Of a stretch of 15,713 nucleotides of DNA, positions 1 through 6,012 are shown in pieces (the stretch's first letter is position 1; each line of letters opens with the position of its first letter). Source of the stretch: CAZPAH01 sp964584495 (GTDB lineage Bacteria > Krumholzibacteriota > Krumholzibacteriia > Krumholzibacteriales > Krumholzibacteriaceae); assembly GCA_964584495.1 (NCBI GenBank), contig CAZPAH010000068.1:1-15713 (forward strand), read 5' to 3'. A program made the translations under genes and the position numbers. The notes under the pieces are model-generated. The model did no database searches and had not been told where the DNA came from. It saw only the letters and a list, made by a program, of their open reading frames with translations.

Positions 1-128
1 ATCGACACGCGTATGCGTTTTTCGTACGGGTGGACGATGCGGGAAATCCGGTCTCTTCCGGAGTATATCTGTACCTCATGGAAGCGGGGTCGTTCTCCGA
101 GACGAGGAAGATCGTCTATCTGAAATAA
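1..128 (+). CDS. C-terminal tail of a surface protein with FlgD-Ig/type IX-like sorting domain (5' truncated)
   Basis: Reading from base 3, the frame is open to a TAA at 126-128 and gives about 41 residues. They include VDDAGNPVSSGVY and end in TRKIVYLK. The pattern (short Gly/Asn turn, SSGVYLY strand, then a basic strand ending in hydrophobic residues and Lys/Arg) matches the last part of the FlgD Ig-like / type IX secretion C-terminal domain. The complete copy at the end of the large protein at 6013-10206 (SGIYFF, TRKMVLLR) has the same layout. This part of the protein normally directs it to the outer surface. Nothing can be said about the rest, which lies outside the window. The next gene starts 49 bases downstream on the same strand, and I see no terminator between them. 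Confidence 0.7.
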   Translation, partial: RHAYAFFVRVDDAGNPVSSGVYLYLMEAGSFSETRKIVYLK

Positions 129-177
129 CCGGGCTGCGGATTGATCCACTTTTCACATGAAGATCCGGAGGTGCTCG

Positions 178-1272
178 ATGAAGCGTCTTTCTATTCTGAT
201 TGCGGCCGTATTCCTGGCCTCCTGCCTGGGAAGCTCCTGCGTGGCGGCGGGAGAAGGCGATGAGACGGCGACCCTTGGCGAGAATGTAAAGTCGCTGAGG
301 CAGGCGCAGGAAGGGTTGGAACACAGGCTCGACACCATCGAAAAAATGGTCGACGATCTTATCTGGCACGAGAGACTCCGCGGTATCGCTACGATCGACA
401 AGGTCTATATCACCGGCCCTCCCCTCTGGCGGGAGAAAAATCCTACGGCGCAGGGCTACGGCAACCCTGTCAAGTTCTGGACATACGTTTTCGTGCCCAA
501 GGATATCGACACCGGCAAAAAGTATCCCCTTATAGTATTTCCTCACGGGGGAGTCCACAGCAATTTCTCTACATACTACACTCATATCATAAGGGAGCTC
601 ATCGCCCAGAAGTACATAGTGGTGGCCCCAGAGTACAGGGGAAGCACCGGGTACGGCAAGGAATTTTACGAGAAGATCGATTACGGTGGACTAGAGGTCG
701 AGGACGTATACGAGAGCGGCCGCTACATGATCGAGAACTACGGCTTCGTCGACGGCGGGCGCGTTGGGATCATTGGCTGGAGCCACGGGGGCCTGATAGC
801 CCTCCACAACATCTTTGAGCACCCCAAGGATTATCAGGTGGCTTTCGCCGGAGTGCCGGTATCCGATCTTATCTCCAGGATGGGATACCAGACCCAGGAG
901 TACAGGGATCTCTATTCTGCCGATTATCATATTGGCAAGACCGCTTTCGAGGATGTCGAGGAGTACAGGAGAAGATCGCCCGCCTGGAACGCCCACAAGT
1001 TGAATACCCCCCTGCTGATCCATACGAACACGAACGACGATGACGTCAATGTTCTCGAGGTCGAGCACCTTATAAAATCTCTCAAGGCGGAAGGGAAGAA
1101 GTTCGAATACGAGATCTTCCAGGATATCCCCGGAGGGCATTCGTTCGACAGGATCGACACGAGGAAGGCCAAGGAGATCAGGGTGAAGATATACCGGTTC
1201 CTGGCCTCGTATCTCGATCCTCCTGTGAAGCTGGAATCGGTGAAGGACATAGAGAAGGCGGCCTACAGGTAG
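178..1272 (+). CDS. Lipoprotein alpha/beta hydrolase, S9 prolyl-oligopeptidase catalytic type
   Basis: A 364-residue serine hydrolase. I chose the ATG at 178 over an in-frame ATG at 157 because GGAGG (167-171) lies six bases before it and a signal sequence begins directly there. Residues 1-16 form a lipoprotein signal ending in the lipobox LASC with Cys16, so the protein is probably lipid-anchored and faces the periplasm. Residues about 31-62 are heptad-like and may form a short coiled coil. The alpha/beta-hydrolase domain follows: PHGG near residue 122 (oxyanion region), nucleophile elbow GWSHGG with Ser202, an acidic cluster DDD at 287-289 (likely acid), and GGHSF with His321. The GxSxGG elbow is typical of peptidase family S9, but the large N-terminal propeller of prolyl oligopeptidases is missing. 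It could be a dipeptidyl/acylaminoacyl-type peptidase or an esterase, and the substrate is unknown. The transaminase gene begins 15 bases after its stop. Confidence 0.85.
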   Translation: MKRLSILIAAVFLASCLGSSCVAAGEGDETATLGENVKSLRQAQEGLEHRLDTIEKMVDDLIWHERLRGIATIDKVYITGPPLWREKNPTAQGYGNPVKFWTYVFVPKDIDTGKKYPLIVFPHGGVHSNFSTYYTHIIRELIAQKYIVVAPEYRGSTGYGKEFYEKIDYGGLEVEDVYESGRYMIENYGFVDGGRVGIIGWSHGGLIALHNIFEHPKDYQVAFAGVPVSDLISRMGYQTQEYRDLYSADYHIGKTAFEDVEEYRRRSPAWNAHKLNTPLLIHTNTNDDDVNVLEVEHLIKSLKAEGKKFEYEIFQDIPGGHSFDRIDTRKAKEIRVKIYRFLASYLDPPVKLESVKDIEKAAYR

Positions 1273-1287
1273 GGAGCGCGCCGGAAG

Positions 1288-2148
1288 ATGAGCAATTCGG
1301 AAGACAAGATCTATCTGAACGGCCGCTTGATAGACCGGAGCCAAGCGGCCATATCTCCCGATGACAGGGGATTTCTCTTCGCCGACGGCGTGTACGAGAT
1401 GATCCGCCTGTACGGCGGCGTCCCCTTCGAGATCGACAGCCATGCGGCGCGCCTTCGCAGGTCCCTCGGGGAGCTTCGGATCGAAGGATTCGACGCGGGC
1501 GGCCTCGGGAAAATCTGCGCCTCCCTCGTATCGTCGAACGGTCTCGAAAAGCACGACGCGACATTCTATATCCAGATCACGCGGGGCGCCGCCCCACGCT
1601 CCCATCTATACCCGGAGAACCTATCTCCGACCGTCTACGGCTTTGCCTCGGAATTCACCCTTCCGCGTAAGGAATGGAAACAGGGTATCGCGGTCATGCT
1701 TACCCCCGATACCCGTTGGGCGAGGTGCGATATAAAGTCGATCGCCCTCCTTCCCAATATCCTCGCCAGGCAGGCGGCCGAGCGGGCCGGCGCGGATGAG
1801 GCGGTCTTCACGAAAAACGGGGTCGTGACGGAAGGCAGCAGCTCGACCTTCTGCGCCGTTATCGGCGGAAGGCTGCTGACCCACCCGCAGGGGGAGGGTA
1901 TTCTATCGGGGATCACAAGGAAGGTCGTCCTACGCCTCTGCCCCCGCCTCGGTATACCCTTCGCCGAGGAGACGATCCCGGTGGACGATCTGGAAGGGGC
2001 GGACGAGATGATGATATTGAGCACCACCAGGGAGGTGATGCCTGTCGTAAGGATCGACGGCCGCTCCGTATCGGAAGGGGTCCCGGGACCCGTCACGCGA
2101 AAGCTCCAAGAGGAGTTCGCGCATCTGGCGGGGCGCGCCCCCGAATAA
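1288..2148 (+). CDS. dat: D-amino-acid (D-alanine) transaminase, PLP fold type IV
   Basis: A 286-residue class IV aminotransferase. The D-amino-acid transaminase subgroup is indicated by several blocks I recognise from the Bacillus enzyme: DRGFLFADGVYE near residue 26, ITRGAAPRSHLYPE carrying the RxH substrate-carboxylate trap (Arg104, His106), RWARCDIKS with the PLP-binding Lys150, and VTEGSSS with Glu182. Branched-chain aminotransferases lack the RxH trap. The enzyme is cytoplasmic and interconverts D-alanine and D-glutamate with their keto acids, feeding peptidoglycan precursors or D-amino-acid breakdown. Full length (family about 280-290). The start ATG at 1288 follows AGGGAG at 1271-1276, which overlaps the stop codon of the hydrolase gene, so the two are probably translationally coupled. 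The pairing suggests handling of D-amino acids or peptides, which is an inference. Confidence 0.9.
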   Translation: MSNSEDKIYLNGRLIDRSQAAISPDDRGFLFADGVYEMIRLYGGVPFEIDSHAARLRRSLGELRIEGFDAGGLGKICASLVSSNGLEKHDATFYIQITRGAAPRSHLYPENLSPTVYGFASEFTLPRKEWKQGIAVMLTPDTRWARCDIKSIALLPNILARQAAERAGADEAVFTKNGVVTEGSSSTFCAVIGGRLLTHPQGEGILSGITRKVVLRLCPRLGIPFAEETIPVDDLEGADEMMILSTTREVMPVVRIDGRSVSEGVPGPVTRKLQEEFAHLAGRAPE

Positions 2149-2173
2149 AAAGCCGGGAATGAAGTTCCCGGCT
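2146..2173 (-). terminator. Rho-independent terminator of the minus-strand gene, overlapping the dat stop codon
   Basis: A perfect 9-bp inverted repeat (AGCCGGGAA at 2151-2159, TTCCCGGCT at 2165-2173) with a 5-base loop. Read on the minus strand, the stem is followed directly by T residues (2150-2146 and beyond, TTTTATT), the classic intrinsic terminator. It ends the transcript of the gene whose stop is at 2229. On the plus strand the stem follows the dat stop at once but lacks a T tract, so it would act there mainly as a 3' stabilising hairpin. The T tract overlaps the dat TAA at 2146-2148. Confidence 0.8.
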
Positions 2174-2191
2174 ATATCGTTCCATATCGGA

Positions 2192-2216
2192 CGCCGCCCG
2201 TGCCAGCCAGGCGGCG
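2192..2216. repeat. GC-rich inverted repeat between convergent genes
   Basis: CGCCGCC at 2192-2198 and GGCGGCG at 2210-2216 form a perfect 7-bp stem with an 11-base loop, between the two convergent stop codons and next to the terminator hairpin at 2151-2173. Neither strand has a T tract after it, so it is not an intrinsic terminator alone. It may help pausing or protect a 3' end. Confidence 0.45.
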
Positions 2217-2228
2217 GGTATCCCGATA

Positions 2229-4124
2229 TCAACCTTCCAGTCTGTAGGTCACTACCTTGTTGTTGTAGAATGTGGGTATTACCACCATCTTCTTATCCGG
2301 AATATATTCGAAATCGGCGCTCTTAACCTCCACCGTCCTCGTGTCGAAAAGCTTCTTCGCTTCACCTTTATCATCGATCCTGAAGAGCCTTCCCTCCCAG
2401 AGGGAAACGAGGTAGTCGCCGCGTTTGTCTACCTTTATCCCGTCTATCGTTCCCCCGTCGAAGCTGTAGATCGTGGCGACTGCGCCGCTCGAGAGATCCA
2501 CCGCCTTCAGCTTGCTGTCGCCGTTGTTGCCGACCAGAAGCGCTCCCTTATGGACAAGCAGGCCGTTCGGCGAACTGATCTCTCCGCCGCTAAGCCACTC
2601 TTCCAACTTCCCATCTTTCACCCTAAGTATCTTGCTGTTTCTAGAATCGGAGACGTATATCGTTCCTTTCGAGTCGACGGCGATATCGTTGAGAAATCCA
2701 GGGGCCTGCGCCGCATACCGCTCAACGATTTCCCCCGAGTCCAGATCGACGGCGGCGACGCCGGGCCTTTCGACGACGAGGAGCCTGTCACCATCTATTA
2801 TCATGCCTGTCGGCCTCGTCAGTCCCACGGCCCATTTCATCTCCTCCACCTCGCCGTCTGGATTCAACTTCGACACGAACTGGCTCGACCCCGGCCCGGC
2901 CTTCATTAGAGCGTCGTAATTCGAGATATATATCTTCTTCCTCTTCTTGTCGTAGACGGCCGATTCGGGCATCAGGAAATCCTCTCCGGTCTCCCATTCC
3001 TCCCGGACCTCCTCGGAATAATCTATCGCATCGGCTTCCCGGCACATCAATCCCCAGCCACCGAACGATTCGGCGACTAGAATAACCAGCCCGTTGTCTC
3101 CCTTGTTCACAGGGACTATGACGGCGTCATTAAGGCCGATTATGCCTAGGAAGGAAGGGTCCCTGCCGTGATAAGCGCTGTTACCGGTGAAAACCGCCCT
3201 TCCGTTGAAATAGAGGGTTGCATAATCGCTGTATCCGAAATCGAGCTTCTTCAGGCCATCCTCTTCGGCATGAATGACCGCCCTTGCGAAAACGGCGTCC
3301 CCCTCCCTGTTCGCCCTCATCCTGAACCTCGCGATATCGAGAAGCCCCGTCGGCTCGCTCGTGACGGCCTCCCACCCGATCTGATCGTAGCCGGCCTCGT
3401 CGAAGCTCTCCTCCGAACCTATCTCCCCAAAGCCAAATCCCCTGGAGAGCTCCCATTCGGTTACCATTCCCGGAAGGGGATCTGGCACAGGCGGCGGATC
3501 GAAAGAGAGGTTATCGTCGAGCGTGTAGCTGAAATCGGAGAATATCGCGTTCATATTCCTGTCGGCATAGAGCCCTATCGTCCCCCTGCTCACGCCGTGC
3601 TTCAGATCGTTTATCTCTAGGGACGGCTCCTCCGCGCCGTCGACGAAGAGCCTGGCCTGCTTGCCGGAGATCTCCATCCGGAGATGGAACCACCTGTCCT
3701 TAACAAAATCATAGCCGGCGGTGAATCCCGGGCCGCTGTAAAGCTGCCAGCCCGCTATGCGGTTGATCACGGGAGTGTACTGGAGGGCATCCGTCGAATA
3801 CTTGTTCACGTGAGGCCGGATATAGAACCTCTCGCAATTATCCTCCGACTGCATCCTGAAAACGAAGCCGGCGTACGAGCGGTCTCCGTTCACCTTGACA
3901 TCCACCTCGATGACCCCGTTCTCGAATTCGACATCCTTGAGGTATGCATAGCCTATAAGGCACTTCTTCCCGTCAAGATCCACCACCTGGGCGTTTCTCA
4001 TCACCCAGCGATCCGAGGTGAACTCGACGTTCTCCGCGAACGAAGGCGTATATAGGGACAACAACACGGCCGGAACGAAGACGATGGTGATAACGGCCTT
4101 CGACAGGAGATTAACCGATTTCAC
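2229..4124 (-). CDS. Secreted three-domain protein: jelly-roll, galactose-binding-like, SMP-30/NHL-like beta-propeller
   Basis: A 631-residue exported protein. The start is GTG at 4124, preceded by AGGAG (complement at 4131-4135) at six bases; no upstream ATG stays open. Residues 1-30 are a signal peptide with likely cleavage after SFA. Residues about 31-205 resemble a concanavalin-like jelly-roll of the kind in DUF1080/LamG proteins (GFVFRMQ, WFHLRMEISG, GTIGLYAD near the end). A proline linker (about 209-219) leads to a beta-sandwich (about 222-375) with LYFNGRAVFTG, typical of galactose-binding-like domains. Residues about 385-631 show repeated strands (PESAVYD, GTIYVSDS, PNGLLV, DGIKVDKRGDYLVS) of an SMP-30/gluconolactonase or NHL propeller. 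The likely role is carbohydrate or surface binding, perhaps lactone hydrolysis, but no enzyme activity can be assigned. The gene stands alone and ends at the hairpin terminator at 2151-2173. Confidence 0.8.
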   Translation of the reverse strand: MKSVNLLSKAVITIVFVPAVLLSLYTPSFAENVEFTSDRWVMRNAQVVDLDGKKCLIGYAYLKDVEFENGVIEVDVKVNGDRSYAGFVFRMQSEDNCERFYIRPHVNKYSTDALQYTPVINRIAGWQLYSGPGFTAGYDFVKDRWFHLRMEISGKQARLFVDGAEEPSLEINDLKHGVSRGTIGLYADRNMNAIFSDFSYTLDDNLSFDPPPVPDPLPGMVTEWELSRGFGFGEIGSEESFDEAGYDQIGWEAVTSEPTGLLDIARFRMRANREGDAVFARAVIHAEEDGLKKLDFGYSDYATLYFNGRAVFTGNSAYHGRDPSFLGIIGLNDAVIVPVNKGDNGLVILVAESFGGWGLMCREADAIDYSEEVREEWETGEDFLMPESAVYDKKRKKIYISNYDALMKAGPGSSQFVSKLNPDGEVEEMKWAVGLTRPTGMIIDGDRLLVVERPGVAAVDLDSGEIVERYAAQAPGFLNDIAVDSKGTIYVSDSRNSKILRVKDGKLEEWLSGGEISSPNGLLVHKGALLVGNNGDSKLKAVDLSSGAVATIYSFDGGTIDGIKVDKRGDYLVSLWEGRLFRIDDKGEAKKLFDTRTVEVKSADFEYIPDKKMVVIPTFYNNKVVTYRLEG

Positions 4125-4236
4125 TCTATTCTCCTTTCATCTCTCGGGGCGCTGCCACTTTCTTGAACCACTTAACTACTTATACGCGTTAAAGGGCGTT
4201 TTGGTGCGCATTATTTTCATTGTTTTTCACGCGAAC

Positions 4237-4255
4237 GGACCGGACGATCCGGTCC
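4237..4255. repeat. Perfect 8-bp hairpin in divergent region
   Basis: GGACCGGA (4237-4244), loop CGA, TCCGGTCC (4248-4255). There is no T tract on either side, so it does not look like an intrinsic terminator. It could be an operator for a dimeric regulator or a leader structure of the minus-strand transcript; which one is not decided by the sequence. Confidence 0.5.
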
Positions 4256-4333
4256 CGAAAGGGTGCTCCTTCCGCGGATGTGCCCGCCACGGGAACCGCC
4301 ATTGTTCCACCGGCGCCCGGGGACGTAAATCCC

Positions 4334-4362
4334 TTGCAATATAACGACGGGTATGGTATCTA
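4334..4362 (+). promoter_or_regulatory. Possible sigma-70-type promoter for the methyltransferase-deacetylase pair
   Basis: TTGCAA at 4334-4339 (4 of 6 to TTGACA), a 17-base spacer, then TGG-TATCTA with the -10-like hexamer at 4357-4362 and an extended TG. The -10 match is poor. The position, about 70 bases before the TTG start at 4430, is sensible. This is a weak call. Confidence 0.25.
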
Positions 4363-4429
4363 TAGGATCGCGTTTATTAAATATTAGACAAGCGGTTACA
4401 TCGATCAAGAGACGGGAGCGGAAATCGCC

Positions 4430-5080
4430 TTGACCGAAAAAGTGGAACGGTTCTTCAACGAGTACGCATATGCTTTCGATGCCATATACGGCACGAAGCA
4501 GACCTTCCTCAACCGGCTCCTCAATCCGGTTCTGAGAAAAAGCATGCGCGTCAGGTTCGAGAAATCGATCGACGGCTGCGACCCGAAGGAGCACAGAACC
4601 GTTCTCGATATAGGTTGCGGTCCGGGACACTACTCGATCGCGCTCGCTCAAAAGGGGATCGAGAGGATCGTAGGGATCGATTTCGCCGAAGAGATGATCA
4701 GGATCTCCAGGGAGAGGGCCTCCGCCTTCGGCTTCGACGACAGGTGCGTCTTTCTCGTCGAGGATATATTCGATTACAGGCCGCAGGAGAAGTTCGACTA
4801 TTCTATCGTGATGGGAGTTATGGACTATATCGAAGTCCCCGAGAGGATGATAGAGAGGGTGATAGAGCTGACCCGGGAAAAGGCATTCTTCTCCTTTCCC
4901 GCCTCGGGCGGAATCCTCGCCGTTCAGAGGAAGATCCGCTACAGGAAACGTTGTCCACTGTTCCTCTACGGCAGAAAGCGGCTCGTCGATCTCTTCGAGA
5001 AGTATAAACCCCACACTTACGAGATCGAGAGGATCCACAGGGATTTCTTCGTTACTCTCACCATCGGGCGGGATCTTTGA
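4430..5080 (+). CDS. Class I SAM-dependent methyltransferase
   Basis: 216 residues. The start is taken as TTG at 4430, with GGGAG at 4414-4418 eleven bases upstream. A later ATG would remove the N-terminal helix (RFFNEYAYAFDAIYG) that such enzymes use to cap the active site. Motif I is VLDIGCGPG at 58-66, with Asp84 (VGIDFAEEMI) as the likely ribose-binding acid after strand 2. VEDIFDY near 110 and KFDYSIVMGVMDYI near 121 correspond to motifs II-III. It is a small cytoplasmic methyltransferase of the UbiE/Methyltransf_25 type. The stop is separated from the next start by one base (TGA-T-ATG), so it is made together with the polysaccharide deacetylase and may modify a lipid carrier, sugar or glycan precursor. 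That substrate guess is context only. Confidence 0.85.
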   Translation: MTEKVERFFNEYAYAFDAIYGTKQTFLNRLLNPVLRKSMRVRFEKSIDGCDPKEHRTVLDIGCGPGHYSIALAQKGIERIVGIDFAEEMIRISRERASAFGFDDRCVFLVEDIFDYRPQEKFDYSIVMGVMDYIEVPERMIERVIELTREKAFFSFPASGGILAVQRKIRYRKRCPLFLYGRKRLVDLFEKYKPHTYEIERIHRDFFVTLTIGRDL

Positions 5081-5081
5081 T

Positions 5082-5921
5082 ATGAATAATATCTTATCCA
5101 TCGACGTCGAGGACTGGTTTCATATCCTCGAGCTCGAATCGACGCCGGATATCGGCGAATGGGACGGCTGCGAATCCCGCGTAGATGAGAATTTCCGCAC
5201 GCTCCTCGATCTCCTCGATGAGACGGAAACGAAGGCGACCTGTTTCTTCCTCGGATGGATCGCTGAGAGGAACAGGGACATCGTAAAGGAAGCGGCCGGC
5301 AGGGGTCACGAGATAGCCTCGCATGGATACTCGCACCGGTTGATATACACCCAATCAAGGAAAGAGTTCTTCGATGACGTATCCAGGACGAAGAAGCTTC
5401 TCGAGGAGATCACGGGAACCAGGGTCGAAGGGTACAGGGCCCCCGGCTTCTCGATAGTGAAGGAGACTCCCTGGGCCTTCGGCGAACTCGCCCGGGCCGG
5501 GTACCTCTACGATTCCTCCGTGTTCCCCGCCGGAAGGGGGCACGGCGGAATCCCGGACGCCGATCTCTTCCCCCAAAGGATAGATACGGAACATGGACCC
5601 ATAACCGAGATCCCTCTAAGCGTCGTTTCGATACTCAACAGGAGAATGAGCTTTTTCGGAGGCGGTTACCTGCGCCTTTTTCCCTACTGGTTGATAAAAA
5701 AAATGACCGTCTCGGTCAACCGCGAGAACAGGCCGGTAGTCTACTACGTTCACCCGCGCGAAATCGATGTTCGGCATCCGCGATTGCCGATGAGTCTGCC
5801 GAGGAGGTTCAAATCGTACGTGAACCTGCGTACGACGAGGCCGAAACTTGCGCGTCTTCTCGGGGATCAGAAGCTGCTTACCTTCAAGGAATGGCTCGCC
5901 CGGTTCGAGGATACTATATGA
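5082..5921 (+). CDS. Polysaccharide deacetylase (NodB fold), exosortase-A-locus type
   Basis: A 279-residue carbohydrate esterase family 4 type deacetylase. It removes N-acetyl (or O-acetyl) groups from a polysaccharide using a divalent metal. Visible motifs: SIDVEDWF with Asp8 and Asp11 (motif 1), HEIASHGYSHR with metal ligands His81 and His85 (motif 2), GYRAPGFS at 118-124 (motif 3), and VYYVHPREID with His224 (motif 5). The DVEDWF opening and the YYVHPREID ... SLPRRFKSYVNLRTT ending are hallmarks I associate with the deacetylases in exosortase/PEP-CTERM exopolysaccharide loci (DUF3473-type C-terminus). There is no signal peptide, as is usual for that group. It starts one base after the methyltransferase stop. 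No exosortase, glycosyltransferase or chain-length protein is in the window. Confidence 0.9.
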   Translation: MNNILSIDVEDWFHILELESTPDIGEWDGCESRVDENFRTLLDLLDETETKATCFFLGWIAERNRDIVKEAAGRGHEIASHGYSHRLIYTQSRKEFFDDVSRTKKLLEEITGTRVEGYRAPGFSIVKETPWAFGELARAGYLYDSSVFPAGRGHGGIPDADLFPQRIDTEHGPITEIPLSVVSILNRRMSFFGGGYLRLFPYWLIKKMTVSVNRENRPVVYYVHPREIDVRHPRLPMSLPRRFKSYVNLRTTRPKLARLLGDQKLLTFKEWLARFEDTI

Positions 5922-5929
5922 AATCAGGA

Positions 5930-5988
5930 ACCCGACACTCGAGTATCGGATCCCTCCAGTGCCGGGTCACATATAAATACTTTTTTTT
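5930..5988 (+). terminator. Probable terminator after the deacetylase gene
   Basis: ACCCGACACT (5930-5939) pairs with AGTGCCGGGT (5958-5967) over ten positions with one A-C mismatch and an 18-base loop. A run of eight Ts follows at 5981-5988, thirteen bases after the stem. The wide loop and the distance to the T run make it an imperfect intrinsic terminator, but it lies nine bases after the stop codon, in the right place. The minus strand has no T tract after the stem, so it would not serve the convergent gene ending at 6013. Confidence 0.5.
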
Positions 5989-6012
5989 AAAAGACAAACG
6001 TACTGGATAATA

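Larger units (their letters stand above)
4125..4429. promoter_or_regulatory. Divergent intergenic region with GC-rich hairpins
   Basis: This 305-bp stretch separates the start codons of the divergent genes at 4124 (minus) and 4430 (plus). It must hold promoters for both, but only a weak plus-strand candidate can be seen. It contains a perfect 8-bp hairpin GGACCGGA-CGA-TCCGGTCC at 4237-4255, and a 5-bp stem GGAAC/GTTCC at 4292-4308. The part near the minus gene (about 4190-4230) is T-rich. I see no convincing coding frame; frames open here have no ribosome site and no recognisable protein features. Confidence 0.5.

Noticed and set aside
691..1605. Minus-strand open frame of about 304 residues across the hydrolase and transaminase genes
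   Set aside because: It runs antisense to two genes with clear catalytic motifs, spans their junction, and its residues (many R, D, V, P) show no domain, signal or ribosome site.
3168..3620. Plus-strand frame opposite the three-domain protein
   Set aside because: Shadow of the minus-strand beta-sandwich coding sequence; no independent evidence.
4018..4344. Plus-strand frame covering the divergent intergenic region
   Set aside because: It begins antisense in the signal-peptide region of the minus gene, lacks a ribosome site, and its composition is not protein-like.
4217..5101. Minus-strand open frame of about 294 residues opposite the methyltransferase
   Set aside because: It is antisense to a gene with a complete SAM-binding motif and coupled downstream partner; the long open frame comes from GC-rich codon bias.
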